Shown: positions 53,995 to 63,216 of the stretch, in pieces
How the letters are laid out: every line of letters begins with the position of its first letter
How positions within the stretch are numbered: position 1 is the stretch's first letter
Assembly (NCBI GenBank): GCA_022539475.1
Contig: VCMS01000176.1
Location: forward strand, 1-64,000
Source of the DNA: Gracilaria domingensis
Lineage: Eukaryota > Rhodophyta > Florideophyceae > Gracilariales > Gracilariaceae
Length of the DNA: 64,000 nucleotides
Reading direction: 5' to 3'
The notes under the pieces: model-generated
What the model saw: only the letters and a program-made list of their open reading frames with translations
Told to the model about the DNA's origin: nothing
Database searches by the model: none
Translations under genes and position numbers: made by a program

Positions 53995-55831
53995 TTATTC
54001 CATTTCAACCGCCCCACCCTCCTTATCGGACAACAGTTCATCCTCCTCCTCTTCCTCCTCGTCACCATTGACAAACGTGGGTCGGAAATTCCGTACCCGA
54101 TGAACTGCATGAGGTAGTGCGTAGCCCTCCGGGACCATGTACATGTGGTATCTAACCAGCAAATCCATAGACTCAGGCCTATCCATCTTGTCCTTCCCAC
54201 TTGCTCCAGCATGTGTCACATCACCACGGCCCACGAATACAGAGTACGGTGGGATGATTATCTTCTTCGCTGGATACACCTCCGACATCACTCGCAACTG
54301 TTGGTTGTTCATCCCCACCAGTTGATTGCTTCCAGCGCTCACCCAGAGAGGAAAGCCCTCTTTCCCAGAGGCCATTACAAGGTATCCGGGGTTACCAGTA
54401 TTCATTGTTTTCTTCGTTACCAGACCACTGAAGTCGGTGTGCAGCGTCTGGCGCTTGCCCTTTCTCGTGGTCCTCAGAAATCTACCACCAGTTTTCGGAG
54501 TGTACATCTTCACAGCTTCCCTTCCATTGTCCCATAGTCTCAAAGCCGCAGCAATTGTACCCATTCGAACATCAAGTAAAGTACGTGACGTTACAACCCA
54601 CCTGAGCTCCTCATTATCCTCCGGCTTCTCCACCGTACCCCAAGGTGTCGACATCACTCTCCCCTCAAATGGTTCATCGCTCCCGTCCTTCCATCCTTCA
54701 TCATCGTTGATGATTTGAACAAACGACTTCTGTTCCTCCCATTTCCGTATATCCGTCATCGCTTCATAATCATTCTGGAAGAAGTCCACCAACTTCCCTG
54801 ACACATCTCCGAACTCACGAACTTCTTCCAATTCTTCCCATTTACGGACACCATTAGCCGTCGCAAAGCCATGGAGCACGCAAAATCCATTCTGCCTTAG
54901 CTCAGCTTGCATTCGGGCGAAGAGCATTTGCCCAAATTCGTCATGCTCCATCGCAGCAACCCACAGTACCTCTTCATCATCTATACCTCTCGGGGAAGTA
55001 CGAGGATACTGCATACCAAATGTTTTCGCCCGTAGACGATTTTCAGCCCTTGAAGCGTACCAAAAGACAAGATGGTGTACATCTCTGAGATTCGAGACAC
55101 TTAGCAGCTCCGACCTATGTGCCTTTGGCAAGTGAGTGACTCTGAGCCAGGGGTGCTTGTGCTCAATTACGTTCTTCCCTTGCCATTCCTGCGGCCTCAG
55201 CCTGACATACCCGCACCACGATGGGTTCGGTGGGCCATCATAAGGGTCTCCTCGAACAAGTCCGTGCTCCTCAGATTCCGGAAGAGCTGTAGATAACTCG
55301 TCATCAAATGACCTCCCACCTGTCTCTTGCTGATCGTCTGCCAGACGATCAGCAAGAGACAGGTGGTGGCGCAGCATCTTTCTCGACGGTGACAACCCGT
55401 GAAACTGTGACAGCAAGAATCTCATCGTCATCCACAAATGCAGAACTGCCTGCGTTCTCTGCATTCCCTCCCTTTTCCAATGCCACCAACTGAACATTCA
55501 TCGACCTCCCTCTCAGCACATGTTCATTCAGTTGAGACATCAGGTCATCTGGTGTCATGCTGTTCAGATTGGATCTCATCTGTTCTGTGAAAATCTTTCT
55601 CTGTTTCTTCCTCGGCGGAGCCCGCTGTTCATCTTCAGAGCTATCCAGAACTTTTATGGCACCTCGATTTCGGCCGTACTCAATTTCCCTATAATTCACG
55701 TGCGCCCGTTCCCGTGCACTTCTTCGGGGTTCCCCTTCTTCACTGGCAGATGTTGCAGCAGCAGCAGCGGGAGTCCTCCTCTTCGTCACGGACTGCGTCA
55801 CTAGTGCGGGGGGTAGAATTACCTTGAGCAT
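53995..55831 (-). pseudogene. Possible 2-oxoglutarate/Fe(II) oxygenase-like gene, frame broken by a palindrome
   Basis: Two minus-strand frames form one gene. The first, from ATG 55831, encodes an Ala/Glu/Arg-rich N-terminus with RRSARERAHVNYREIEYGRN and a basic PPRKKQRKI patch. At the palindrome 55316-55366 the reading shifts to a frame open to 53995. That part has KTFGMQYPRTSPRG, a helical region, then QTLHTDFSG (HxD, about residue 352 of the 500-codon frame), GYLVMASGKEGFPLWVSAGS, KKIIIPPYSVFVGRGDVTHA (distal His near 429) and an acidic tail. The HxD...H spacing of about 75 residues with beta-rich sequence between suggests a double-stranded beta-helix oxygenase; this is inference. Apart from the palindrome the frame is clean, so the gene may have died recently. 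Confidence 0.45.
55316..55366. repeat. Perfect inverted repeat, 25-bp arms, 1-base centre
   Basis: Arms 55316-55340 and 55342-55366 are exact reverse complements around a single C; the right arm begins CAGACGATCAGCAAGAGACA. It lies exactly where the oxygenase-like gene changes frame. Perfect complementarity with almost no spacer is the mark of a recent template-switch (fold-back) event, not of an old inverted repeat. Confidence 0.95.
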
Positions 55832-55873
55832 CGTCCGTAATCGATTCTGAACGGAAGTCGTGGCAGTTCTAAT

Positions 55874-57520
55874 TTAGTTCGTTCTGCTCCGAACACGCGG
55901 CAATGTATTCAAGTTCACAACTTGTCCCAAAAGAAACTGATACGCAGCTGCGTTGTTGTCTGGGTCTTCAATGTCATCTTCATTCGATGGAGCAGAAAGA
56001 CTGACTTCGCGTTTAAGGAACACTTCCATCCACTCTTCCTCGTTCAGTTCATCCCTCACTGCTCGAGCCGCGCGGAACATAGACACTGCTCTATCATAAA
56101 ACAAACCTCGAACCTCCTCAAAGCTTTTCCATTGCTTTGTCTTCGTCGACTTGCCCTTCAACAGAAACATCTGAAGACAATCAAGAATGAAGGAAAACTC
56201 CTCGGCATTCAAAACATATAGCGGAGTATGGGGCAGATGTGTAAGACCTATCACTCACACTCTCACATATATCCTCGAAATGGGCCAGCATTTCCTCACA
56301 AGAGATGAGTTGCAGGGCGACATTGGCATATCTCAGATACTGACGCTCTTGCACAGTCCCCGATGAACTGAAAACCTTTCTGCGTGAGATTTAGAATGGG
56401 CTCCAGGACTTGACGAAGAGATTTTTGAAGGATTTGCATCCTGGACTCGCGTAGAGACTTGCTAGAAACGAATGGTATTTCGTCTGCTTCAGATGCGGAA
56501 ACCTCGATCAGTGTGGTAGGGAAGTATGCCACTACTGTGAGGTCATCACGGATGCACTTACGGCGTAGCTCGTCGGAGAAGTTGAGAAATATGAGATGAA
56601 GAGGATAGGGGGTAACCGAGGTTTGCTTTAGAGTTGCTGAAGACTTATCGGTGTATACCTATAGAAGATCTACGAAAGATTCACTGTAACTTATTTCTTG
56701 GGAGTACCACACTATTCTACTATCCAAAGAGCCCATGACCATTTCCTTAAGTTTTGAGGCGGCGTCTTTTGCGAGAGAGCGGGACATGGGGTGAGATATT
56801 TTCGTGGAGGGGGTCTGAGGTATAGGGTGGAAGAATGTGTTTTCGTTGTTAGCCAACTGCAGCTGTTTCACAAGTGTCTGAACGGGGTCCCTCGTGTACA
56901 GGGTGGCGTTGAACTTACATCCTTCTGGCGAGACAGTTCTGCGATTGAAACCGTCCTTTGAGGCGTATCGTTCGGAAATGGCGTTCTTCAGTTCTGTACA
57001 GCGCTTGGAACTTGTTATGGACTCGTTGAATCGCTTTTGCGAGAATCGCGGGTCCCGAAGTAGCCCAATTAGCTCGTCTGCTTCACGATAACCAAGGTTG
57101 GAAGCTACTGAAGCCAGACAAACCGTAAGATAATCCATATGCAAATCACCGAGGGCCTCTTCAGAAGGCACTGGGCGTGAACTGCTTCCGTGATCTCGCT
57201 CTAATGCCGCGGGACCTGGGGAAGGAGAAACACAATGCGAAAGTGTCCGGAGCGGGAGGTTCGCACGGAATGGGGTCAACGATTTCCTCGGACAGCAGAG
57301 GCTCGGGAAGGCGACAAGGGGCAGTGACCGTTTCGGAAGATGCGGGCGCGGGCGTGGAAAGCTTGAGACGCTTGCTTCTTCGAATGGGCCGCCTATTGTC
57401 ATCTTCCAGCGCAGCTTTCATACGAAACGGGGAATGGTTAACATGCTGTTGAAGAGATAACACTCCTCGGTCAGTAACGAACGGGCACCCACGCTTCTTA
57501 TGTGTACAGTAGTACACCAT
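55874..57520 (-). pseudogene. KDZ/Plavaka-like transposase, right K copy, decayed
   Basis: From ATG 57520 a C2H2 finger (YYCTHKKRGCPF, LQQHVNH) and a basic stretch repeat those at 46824. The reading then shifts frame near 57216, where CTCCTTCCCCAG resembles a 3' splice site, so a short intron is possible. Next come VASNLGYREADELIGLLRDP, FNATLYTRDPVQTLVKQL and LKEMVMGSLDSRIV, typical of the region before the Plavaka catalytic core. After an in-frame TAG (~56657) follow VYTDKSSATL, TPYPLHLIFLNFSDELRRKC (the YSDKT...YPVYLTIGN region) and VVAYFPTTLIEVS. Beyond KGFQFIGDCARA the frame is broken again. The helical segment 56254-55874 may be the C-terminus. A plain DNA transposon, several breaks. Confidence 0.65.
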
Positions 57521-58359
57521 GAGAAGAAGAAATGAAGGTAAAACGACGACAAAAAAGGCAAAAGGAGGTCGTCCGGGGGGAGGAGGAGGTCAGGCGACAG
57601 TCAAGATCGACGTCAAGCTGAGAACGGAAAAGATATTTTGAGTTTAAATAACGTGCGTTCGTTCGAAAAGAAAATTAGGTACACGTCGACCTCAACACAA
57701 GAGTGTACTTCTCGTATTATCTACCACGGGTTATAAACCTGTGGTTTCGCAACGTTGTACGCTGTACTCCTGTCCAATCTCGCACAGAAAAAATTCTCCC
57801 TCCGCCGCCGTCGCTGCGCCTCCGACGTCCGACCTTCCGTTACCGTGGCGATCAGTGCCATCCACATCCTCGCGTTATACTCCGCTCCGTCGTACTTTTT
57901 TCCGCCCTCGCACTCGCTACGAAGAATAGGGCGGAGAAAGAGAATGAGGTACGCTTCACGGCTTAATAGACGCCTCCATAAAGCGGACATCATCCGTATC
58001 TCACGGATGTGTTCCGTGCAGTCTTTTCGTACGTTCTTCTATATCCTTCTATGTATCTTTGCTCTAAACTAACCTATCCTTGCCACGTTTCTTCGCGCTC
58101 TGCGACATGTAAACGGCAGGAAATAAGCTTTGGGTTACCGGGTTCCCGTTTTCACCGTTTAACTCGTTCTATTTCTTCAAGAAGGTAACAACTCTTTGAC
58201 AGGCGTCCCTTCTAGTTCTTCCGACCTTCACGACCACTGTAAGTACGCGACCAATTTCATTTCGTTTCTCAAGATCGTTCTCTGACTGTTCTTGTAACCT
58301 ATCATGCTGTATTGCCGTTCTTGGATCACTTTGTTGCGCCATAGGCTCTAGCTTCTCGC

Positions 58360-58700
58360 GCCTTGCGCTACTTTTGGTGTATTGGCGATCTTTGTTGACT
58401 TGGTTGCGCCATAGACTCTTCTCTCTCCTCGCGTCTTGCGCTACTTTTGGTGTATTGGCGATATTGGTTGACTGTCTAGCGCGATAGGTTCATCATTGGC
58501 GATCTTGGTTGACTAGGTTGCGCCGTAGGATCGCCTCTCTTTTCTCTCGTCTTGCGTTGCTTTTGGTGCATTGGCGATATTGGTGGACTTGGGCGCGGCA
58601 TAGGCTCGCCTCTCTTCTCGAGCCTTACGTTGATCTTCGTGTATTGGCGATCTTGGCTCACTGGCTTGCGGGATAGGCGATTCTGGTACTTGGTTGCGAC
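58360..58700 (-). repeat. Coding-like tandem repeats in the right K arm
   Basis: Degenerate 60-70-bp units equivalent to 45650-46010. On the minus strand they are part of an open frame (58476-58973) that reads PRPSPPISPMHQKQRKTREK and similar phrases. Whether this is translated is unknown; conservation in both arms with a partly open frame is noteworthy. Confidence 0.6.
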
Positions 58701-59044
58701 ATAGGCTGCTCTCTCGTTTATCGCATCTTGCGGTATTCTTGCTGCATGGGCATTCTTGGTGTCCTTGCTTGTGAGTTCTCGCTTTGACTCCTTTCGCGCT
58801 TTACGATGAATGCATTGTTGGTGATCTAACCTATCCCTTTCCCTCTTCTTCTTCCTTTGGCTATTTGATAGGTCTCTCGTCTTTTCTAGCGCAACGTTTC
58901 TGTTTTGCTTTATCAATGGTACGTTCCATCGCATTTCAAATATATCCAATGGAGCATTGACGAACTTCTGCATACTTTCAGCTTGCGTATACAGGTAAAT
59001 GAATTTTGATGCGGATGTAGCTCACGAGTTGCAGGTGCAGGTTC

Positions 59045-59088
59045 TTCAAGTAGGGAACCATGCATCTGGGCATGGTTCCCTACTTGAG
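59045..59088. repeat. Second hairpin in the right K arm
   Basis: 19-bp arms, one mismatch at the base (left arm ends AAGTAGGGAACCATGC), around a 6-base loop. The left arm of K keeps only one half (GGTAGGGAACCATGC at about 45166-45180). Confidence 0.75.
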
Positions 59089-59091
59089 GAA

Positions 59092-59128
59092 CCGAGAGGA
59101 TGAGGCGCTTCGCGCCTCATCCTCTCGG
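59092..59128. repeat. Hairpin in the right K arm
   Basis: Perfect 17-bp arms (CCGAGAGGATGAGGCGC and complement) with loop TTC, equivalent to 45122-45158. Confidence 0.85.
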
Positions 59129-59623
59129 AGTGCGTATGTGTTCTACCGATACCGCACATGGTGCAGGTGTGGTCTGCGGCTGCTGCCGGAGATTGCACCT
59201 ACACCCGCTCCATCATGGGGAAATGGTACATGTAATATAGCGAAGTAGTGGTTAGCAAAAGCGGTCGATAGAAGAATAGATACGAACAAAACGGTATGAT
59301 TTTATAATTGGCATCATCTGTACTAGCACCTGTATTCCAGCCGTTGCAGGGTATCGTTCCGCAGAAGGTATGGTGTAGTCTGCACCTTAATGGAAACTGA
59401 ACCTAGACTTCGCGAAATACCTTTCAGGTAGACCTCGACTAAAGAACTAGCACGAGTAGAAAACCCACCAGTATTTACTGCACAGCGATTTTGGACGACC
59501 CAAGCAATTATCTCCAAATTTTGAAGTAATCGATCTTGATATTTTTTCAAAAAATTTGCTCGACGACCCTTGCCACTTTCTGGACGACCCTCGCCAAAAA
59601 CTAGCATCTGAAAGAGACAGACG

Positions 59624-59999
59624 AAGCAAACACGAGACGCTACGCTTTGAGGTACGTGAAAAATGGTGGAGAGGCAGTGTTTGGGGACATGAGGTCGGCG
59701 ACTGGGGCGCAGGTTCGTTGCAAGATGATGAATGCAGGAATGAGGCCTTCATCTTGACGTCGTCACATGTCAGCAGCACGATATTCACGAAGTTGCGTTT
59801 CTTCGCCGACAGGCTGCACTGCGTGCACACGACTCTAGGCGATATTTTCTGTCATTACCTTTTCAGTCAGATTTGTAGAGGGAGCAATATTTCTGTAATA
59901 TTCCAATATCTCCCCAATGCCAATTTCCTGTCAAATTTTTGCTTTCCATCTCTTAATAGAAATGCAATAAAATGCCTTTTCAATAAGTTAACAGAGAAA
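59624..59999. other. K flank, no gene seen
   Basis: Sequence just outside the right end of K. A plus frame (59556-60017) begins inside the K terminus and has no recognisable motif. Copia homology seen outside the left end is not found here. Confidence 0.4.
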
Positions 60000-60604
60000 C
60001 TAAAGAGTTTCTCTTGAAGCTTGAATGAAATGTTAATGACAGACGCACTCCAAGTTTCCGCCTGTGAACGCTGAGACCGTGCGGCTCTTTGTGCGCCAGC
60101 TTGATGCTCCCGGCCGCCAGAACTGCGCGCATGGTGCGGGGCAGGTGCTCAGACTTCCACGACAAAGTCTGGGTCTCGTCGCAGCGCAGCGCACGGAAGC
60201 CCGTGGTCTCCCTCGACAGTTCGATCGTCAGCCGTGCCAGCTCGTCCGGGCAGCCTGCCGGCACAACCTGACGCAGACACGTCGGGTGCGGCGCGAATGT
60301 CAGCTGCACCAGCGGCGCGTTCACGTATTCCAGGTCCTGCAACCTCCGCGTCCATGATGAAAGCGCTCTGCTGCGGCGCATCCGTCAGTTTGATAAGAAA
60401 TTGCGTCTGAACGAAGTCCACAACCGAGAGCTGCACGTTCACAACGGTGCCGTCTAACGCGATCTGCGCCACCAACTGCTCGTCGGCGAACCACCGCTCC
60501 GCGTGCCAGTCTGTTTGGCTCAGCACGCCGAGCGAGTCCTGAAGCAACGACAGGTTGATGACGGCGGTGAATACAGCCAAATAGAAGTTGCTGCTCCTCT
60601 TCAT
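60000..60604 (-). pseudogene. GC-rich gene remnant, possibly secreted, unrecognised
   Basis: From ATG 60604 the minus strand reads MKRSSNFYLAVFTAVINLSL, which could be a signal peptide, then ERWFADEQLVAQIALDGTVV and FVQTQFLIKLTDAPQQSAF. Near 60355 the protein-like reading moves to another frame: LQDLEYVNAPLVQLTFAPHP, then CPDELARLTIELSRETTGFR, TLSWKSEHLPRTMRAVLAAG and SVHRRKLGVRLSLTF, ending near 60000. GC content is clearly above the neighbours and GC3 is high. One frameshift is the simplest break. No family recognised. Confidence 0.4.
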
Positions 60605-60685
60605 GGTTCCGCGTGCGTTTCAGACCTCGAGTTGCAACATTATCGGTAAACGCAGCCAATCATCAACCTAAAACTGAGTGATTTC

Positions 60686-61222
60686 ATGATGAATCACGAA
60701 TTTCTGGTTGGATTTGCAATGAAACAGTCCTTTGTAACTAGAGCGATGAAGGATGATTTGCTAAGGCAGTTTAATGATGGGTACAGATCGTGGAACGGGT
60801 TGAGAAACGCAGTTTTAGATTTTTCAGAACTCTTCGTAACGACGTTTCAGTATTGCTCTGAAGCTCATGAGGCGCTGTCCAGAACTCAGGATGGATCCTT
60901 CTTCTCTTGGTCAAAATTCTCGCGCCAACAGACTGGAGCGACAGTCTCTAAGTTCACCTATATCGGAATTTGGGACGGCTTGCATGCAAGAATGAGATCA
61001 AAAGAGGAAGGCCCGAAGCTCTTTAAGTATTTTCAAGCCAATCTGCGGAAATTACAAACAAAAGACAGTCATGGAGCGCGGTACCGGAATTTCGTCTCGG
61101 AAAAGCGGTTTCGTAAACCTGCACATAAACTCGGTGGATACAAGCGTATTGAAAATGATATCTTTCTCAGCTTCTCAACGGACAGTGTATTATCATTCGA
61201 AAGCGTGGATTACATCTATTGA
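60686..61222 (+). CDS. Orphan protein, 178 residues
   Basis: An ATG-to-TGA frame without interruption (MMNHEFLVGFAMKQSFVTRA...). Mixed, globular-looking composition with many aromatic and basic residues: FFSWSKFSRQQTGATVSKFT, then YIGIWDGLHARMRSKEEGPK, then basic KRFRKPAHKLGGYKR near the end. No signal peptide or membrane helix. No family recognised. It could be part of a larger multi-exon gene or a transposon protein. Confidence 0.4.
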   Translation: MMNHEFLVGFAMKQSFVTRAMKDDLLRQFNDGYRSWNGLRNAVLDFSELFVTTFQYCSEAHEALSRTQDGSFFSWSKFSRQQTGATVSKFTYIGIWDGLHARMRSKEEGPKLFKYFQANLRKLQTKDSHGARYRNFVSEKRFRKPAHKLGGYKRIENDIFLSFSTDSVLSFESVDYIY

Positions 61223-61225
61223 ATT

Positions 61226-61650
61226 TGAATTATTTTCATACTGAACATGTCTCAAGCCGAAAAATTTAAGCTGGAGAACATCATCCCTCTCAAAGTGATT
61301 CCCGACCCAAACGCAAGCGCCAACTGAACGTCTTTCCTGCACCCAATGTTGGCAGAGCTCGAAGGTCCAGGTAAATGGAGTTTAGTTCGTTAGAGGAATA
61401 CGAAGGTCACTGTGGTCAGGGTTCATATGCTTTTGGTATAATCGGATTTGGCATCTTTGACTAAGCTTCGTAGCCTCTTCGGCTATAATGCTCTTGTTCC
61501 ATCCAGATTCTGCGCCATCCATGGCGTACTCTCCAAGCCAGATAACCGTGTATACTACCCAAGCGTATTCAAATATGACGGCAAGATCAGACGGAGAAAG
61601 TTATGGAACCCAAAATGTCTGCCACTTCGCTTGAGTCAGAGTTAATGCAG
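61226..61650 (+). pseudogene. Short coding-like remnants, unrecognised
   Basis: Immediately after the orphan ORF an ATG gives MSQAEKFKLENIIPLKVIPD before a stop. Further on LHPMLAELEGPGKWSLV and a 65-codon piece at 61448-61645 (VPSRFCAIHGVLSKPDNRVY) look protein-like in places. They may be fragments of one broken gene. Weak. Confidence 0.2.
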
Positions 61651-62889
61651 AAACTACAAGAGATCGGAGGGACAGTTCGAGCATGACAAAACGTTAACTG
61701 GAGGATCGTTCCAAACAACTGGGTGTGAGAGAAACAAATTTAGGACGTCCTACTTCTCATTCTCTACTATTAGTTCCCTTTCGTGGTTTCCCCGTCGATC
61801 TCAGGCATATCCTCTTTGAAAAAATTGCGTCTCACATGGTTCCGATTTGGTGTCGTGATGTGTCAGGATTTTAAGATCTCTATTTCCTTTTTCATGGAAA
61901 GAAAAAAGAGCAATTAAGTGAGCAGTTGGTTTAACCTGGTGGTACTTTTAGTTCCAAGATTAGGAGGGCACGGGAGATTGAAGGCAAAAGAAAATGGAAA
62001 ACAACGGAGTGGAAATCTTTTGTATTGGAACTGAGTTTAGTTGTACTTGATGGAATGATTCCCACTTATATCATGCATGGTTGGAAAACTTTTGTCCATC
62101 TCTGTTAGCTGCTGTGCTGCTGGTCAGTAAAAAGCAGAGACTTGGAGCATATATCCCGACTTTCGAGGAGATTCTACGCCTATCATGAAGATGACTACTA
62201 TCAATACGGACCAAATCTAGTCAACTTTTGCAGATACACATACCAACTTATACTCCACACCGCAGAATCGATCAAGGACTGTGGTACAGTCTCTCTACTC
62301 TCTCAATAGGCTTTTAAAACTTCGTGGCATTACAAAATAGACGTTTCAATGCCACTGTCTGCTTGCGGAGTCCGTCGTAGAAGATATCAAGCTCCATGAG
62401 TCGACTCTGACACTTTGCATCAGAAAAGGGTTTGAAATACCTTTAATAAGCGATCGAAAACTAGAAAGACCTAATTCACACCGCTCTATCATCTAATCTA
62501 AGTCCCAATCTCACATTCTTAGACATCCGAAGTGTTTGCGTGCCCCAAGGAAACATTTGGGTGGTCTATGTACGCTACATGTCTGATGTAGAGGTTCAGA
62601 GGCCTACTCTGTGCCATATTTAGTACAAGGTCCTATATAAGTCGTATTTGCGTCGCTTGTGTGTCGAATGAGTGCCTGGTATATGGCGGATGATGGCAGA
62701 TGTAACAGAATATAAAAAGTAATTTTTTGAGAATTGCACTCTGCCTGGTACCAAGTTTTGAGGATTCACCATTTTGTTGCAACAAAGTGGACAAACTTGA
62801 ACGTTTCACAACAGCGTTTCGAACAAAATGACTGGTTGCCAATAGGTTGAGACGGCTTTCTCGCCTACTGTTTTCAAGCGTGCCCCAAA
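61651..62889. other. No gene seen
   Basis: AT-rich, with frames no longer than about 70 codons and no motif recognised on either strand. Confidence 0.5.
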
Positions 62890-63043
62890 ATGGACCAGGT
62901 GCCCTTCGCAGTTTATGGCCGATTGGGACACATCGAAGAGGCGTATGCTGTAAGTATTTTCATATATATGATTATTAGCTTTTCGTGAAATGCATATTTA
63001 GGATTTCTATTTGCTACGTAAATTATTTCCCACCTCGAGGTGA
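62890..63043 (+). other. Possible two-exon micro-gene or exon pair
   Basis: ATG 62890 opens 20 codons (MDQVPFAVYGRLGHIEEAYA). A good 5' splice site GTAAGT follows at 62950, and TTTAG at 62997-63001 gives a 52-base AT-rich intron. The frame then continues 13 codons to TGA. The splice signals are convincing for their size, but the product would be only 33 residues, so this may be part of something else or chance. Confidence 0.2.
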
Positions 63044-63216
63044 AGGACGAAGGCTCGTCTGTGGGATGCGGCGCTTCTGTATGGCGATCTTGTACCGTTC
63101 TAATTGCGCTTGTTGTCGGTTAGGAAGTAATCGTGCTGATAGAAACGGCTCCAACGAAGTTCAGAACAGTACAATAACAGCAACAATTCGTCCTTTTTGT
63201 AAAAGTTAACACGCGC

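Larger units (their letters stand above)
40336..59623. mobile_element. Element K: long-TIR island with KDZ/Plavaka-like transposase and cargo
   Basis: The outer ends are inverted copies: GCTAGTTTTTGGCGAGGGTC at 40354 matches the reverse complement of the sequence ending at 59605, and homology reaches out to 40336 and 59623 (CGTCTGTCTCTT). Excluding nested insertions, each arm is about 2.4 kb. Each carries the same near-terminal TTCAAAATTTGGAGATAATT box, the same hairpins, the same tandem repeats and the same zinc-finger start of a transposase gene. The right arm runs into a KDZ/Plavaka-like transposase. Between the arms are decayed metabolic-type genes. Nested inside are a DIRS-type element and element B. 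No target duplication is evident, so it may be one transposon or two inverted copies with DNA trapped between them. Confidence 0.6.
57305..59623 (-). repeat. Right inverted arm of K
   Basis: Inverted counterpart of the left arm. It contains, reading inward from 59623: the terminal block with CTAGTTTTTGGCGAGGGTCG, the TTCAAAATTTGGAGATAATT box once, the hairpins at 59092-59128 and 59045-59088, tandem repeats at 58360-58700, and the transposase start at 57520. It has one box where the left arm has at least two, and carries no nested insertion. Confidence 0.8.

Noticed and set aside
40336-59623. K as a Polinton/Maverick or virus-derived element
   Set aside because: Long inverted arms with cargo recall that group, but no protein-primed polymerase, packaging ATPase, capsid or retroviral-type integrase is visible, whereas a KDZ/Plavaka-like transposase is.
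59556-60017. 153-codon plus frame at the right end of K
   Set aside because: It begins within the K terminal repeat and crosses its boundary, with no motif; most likely chance.
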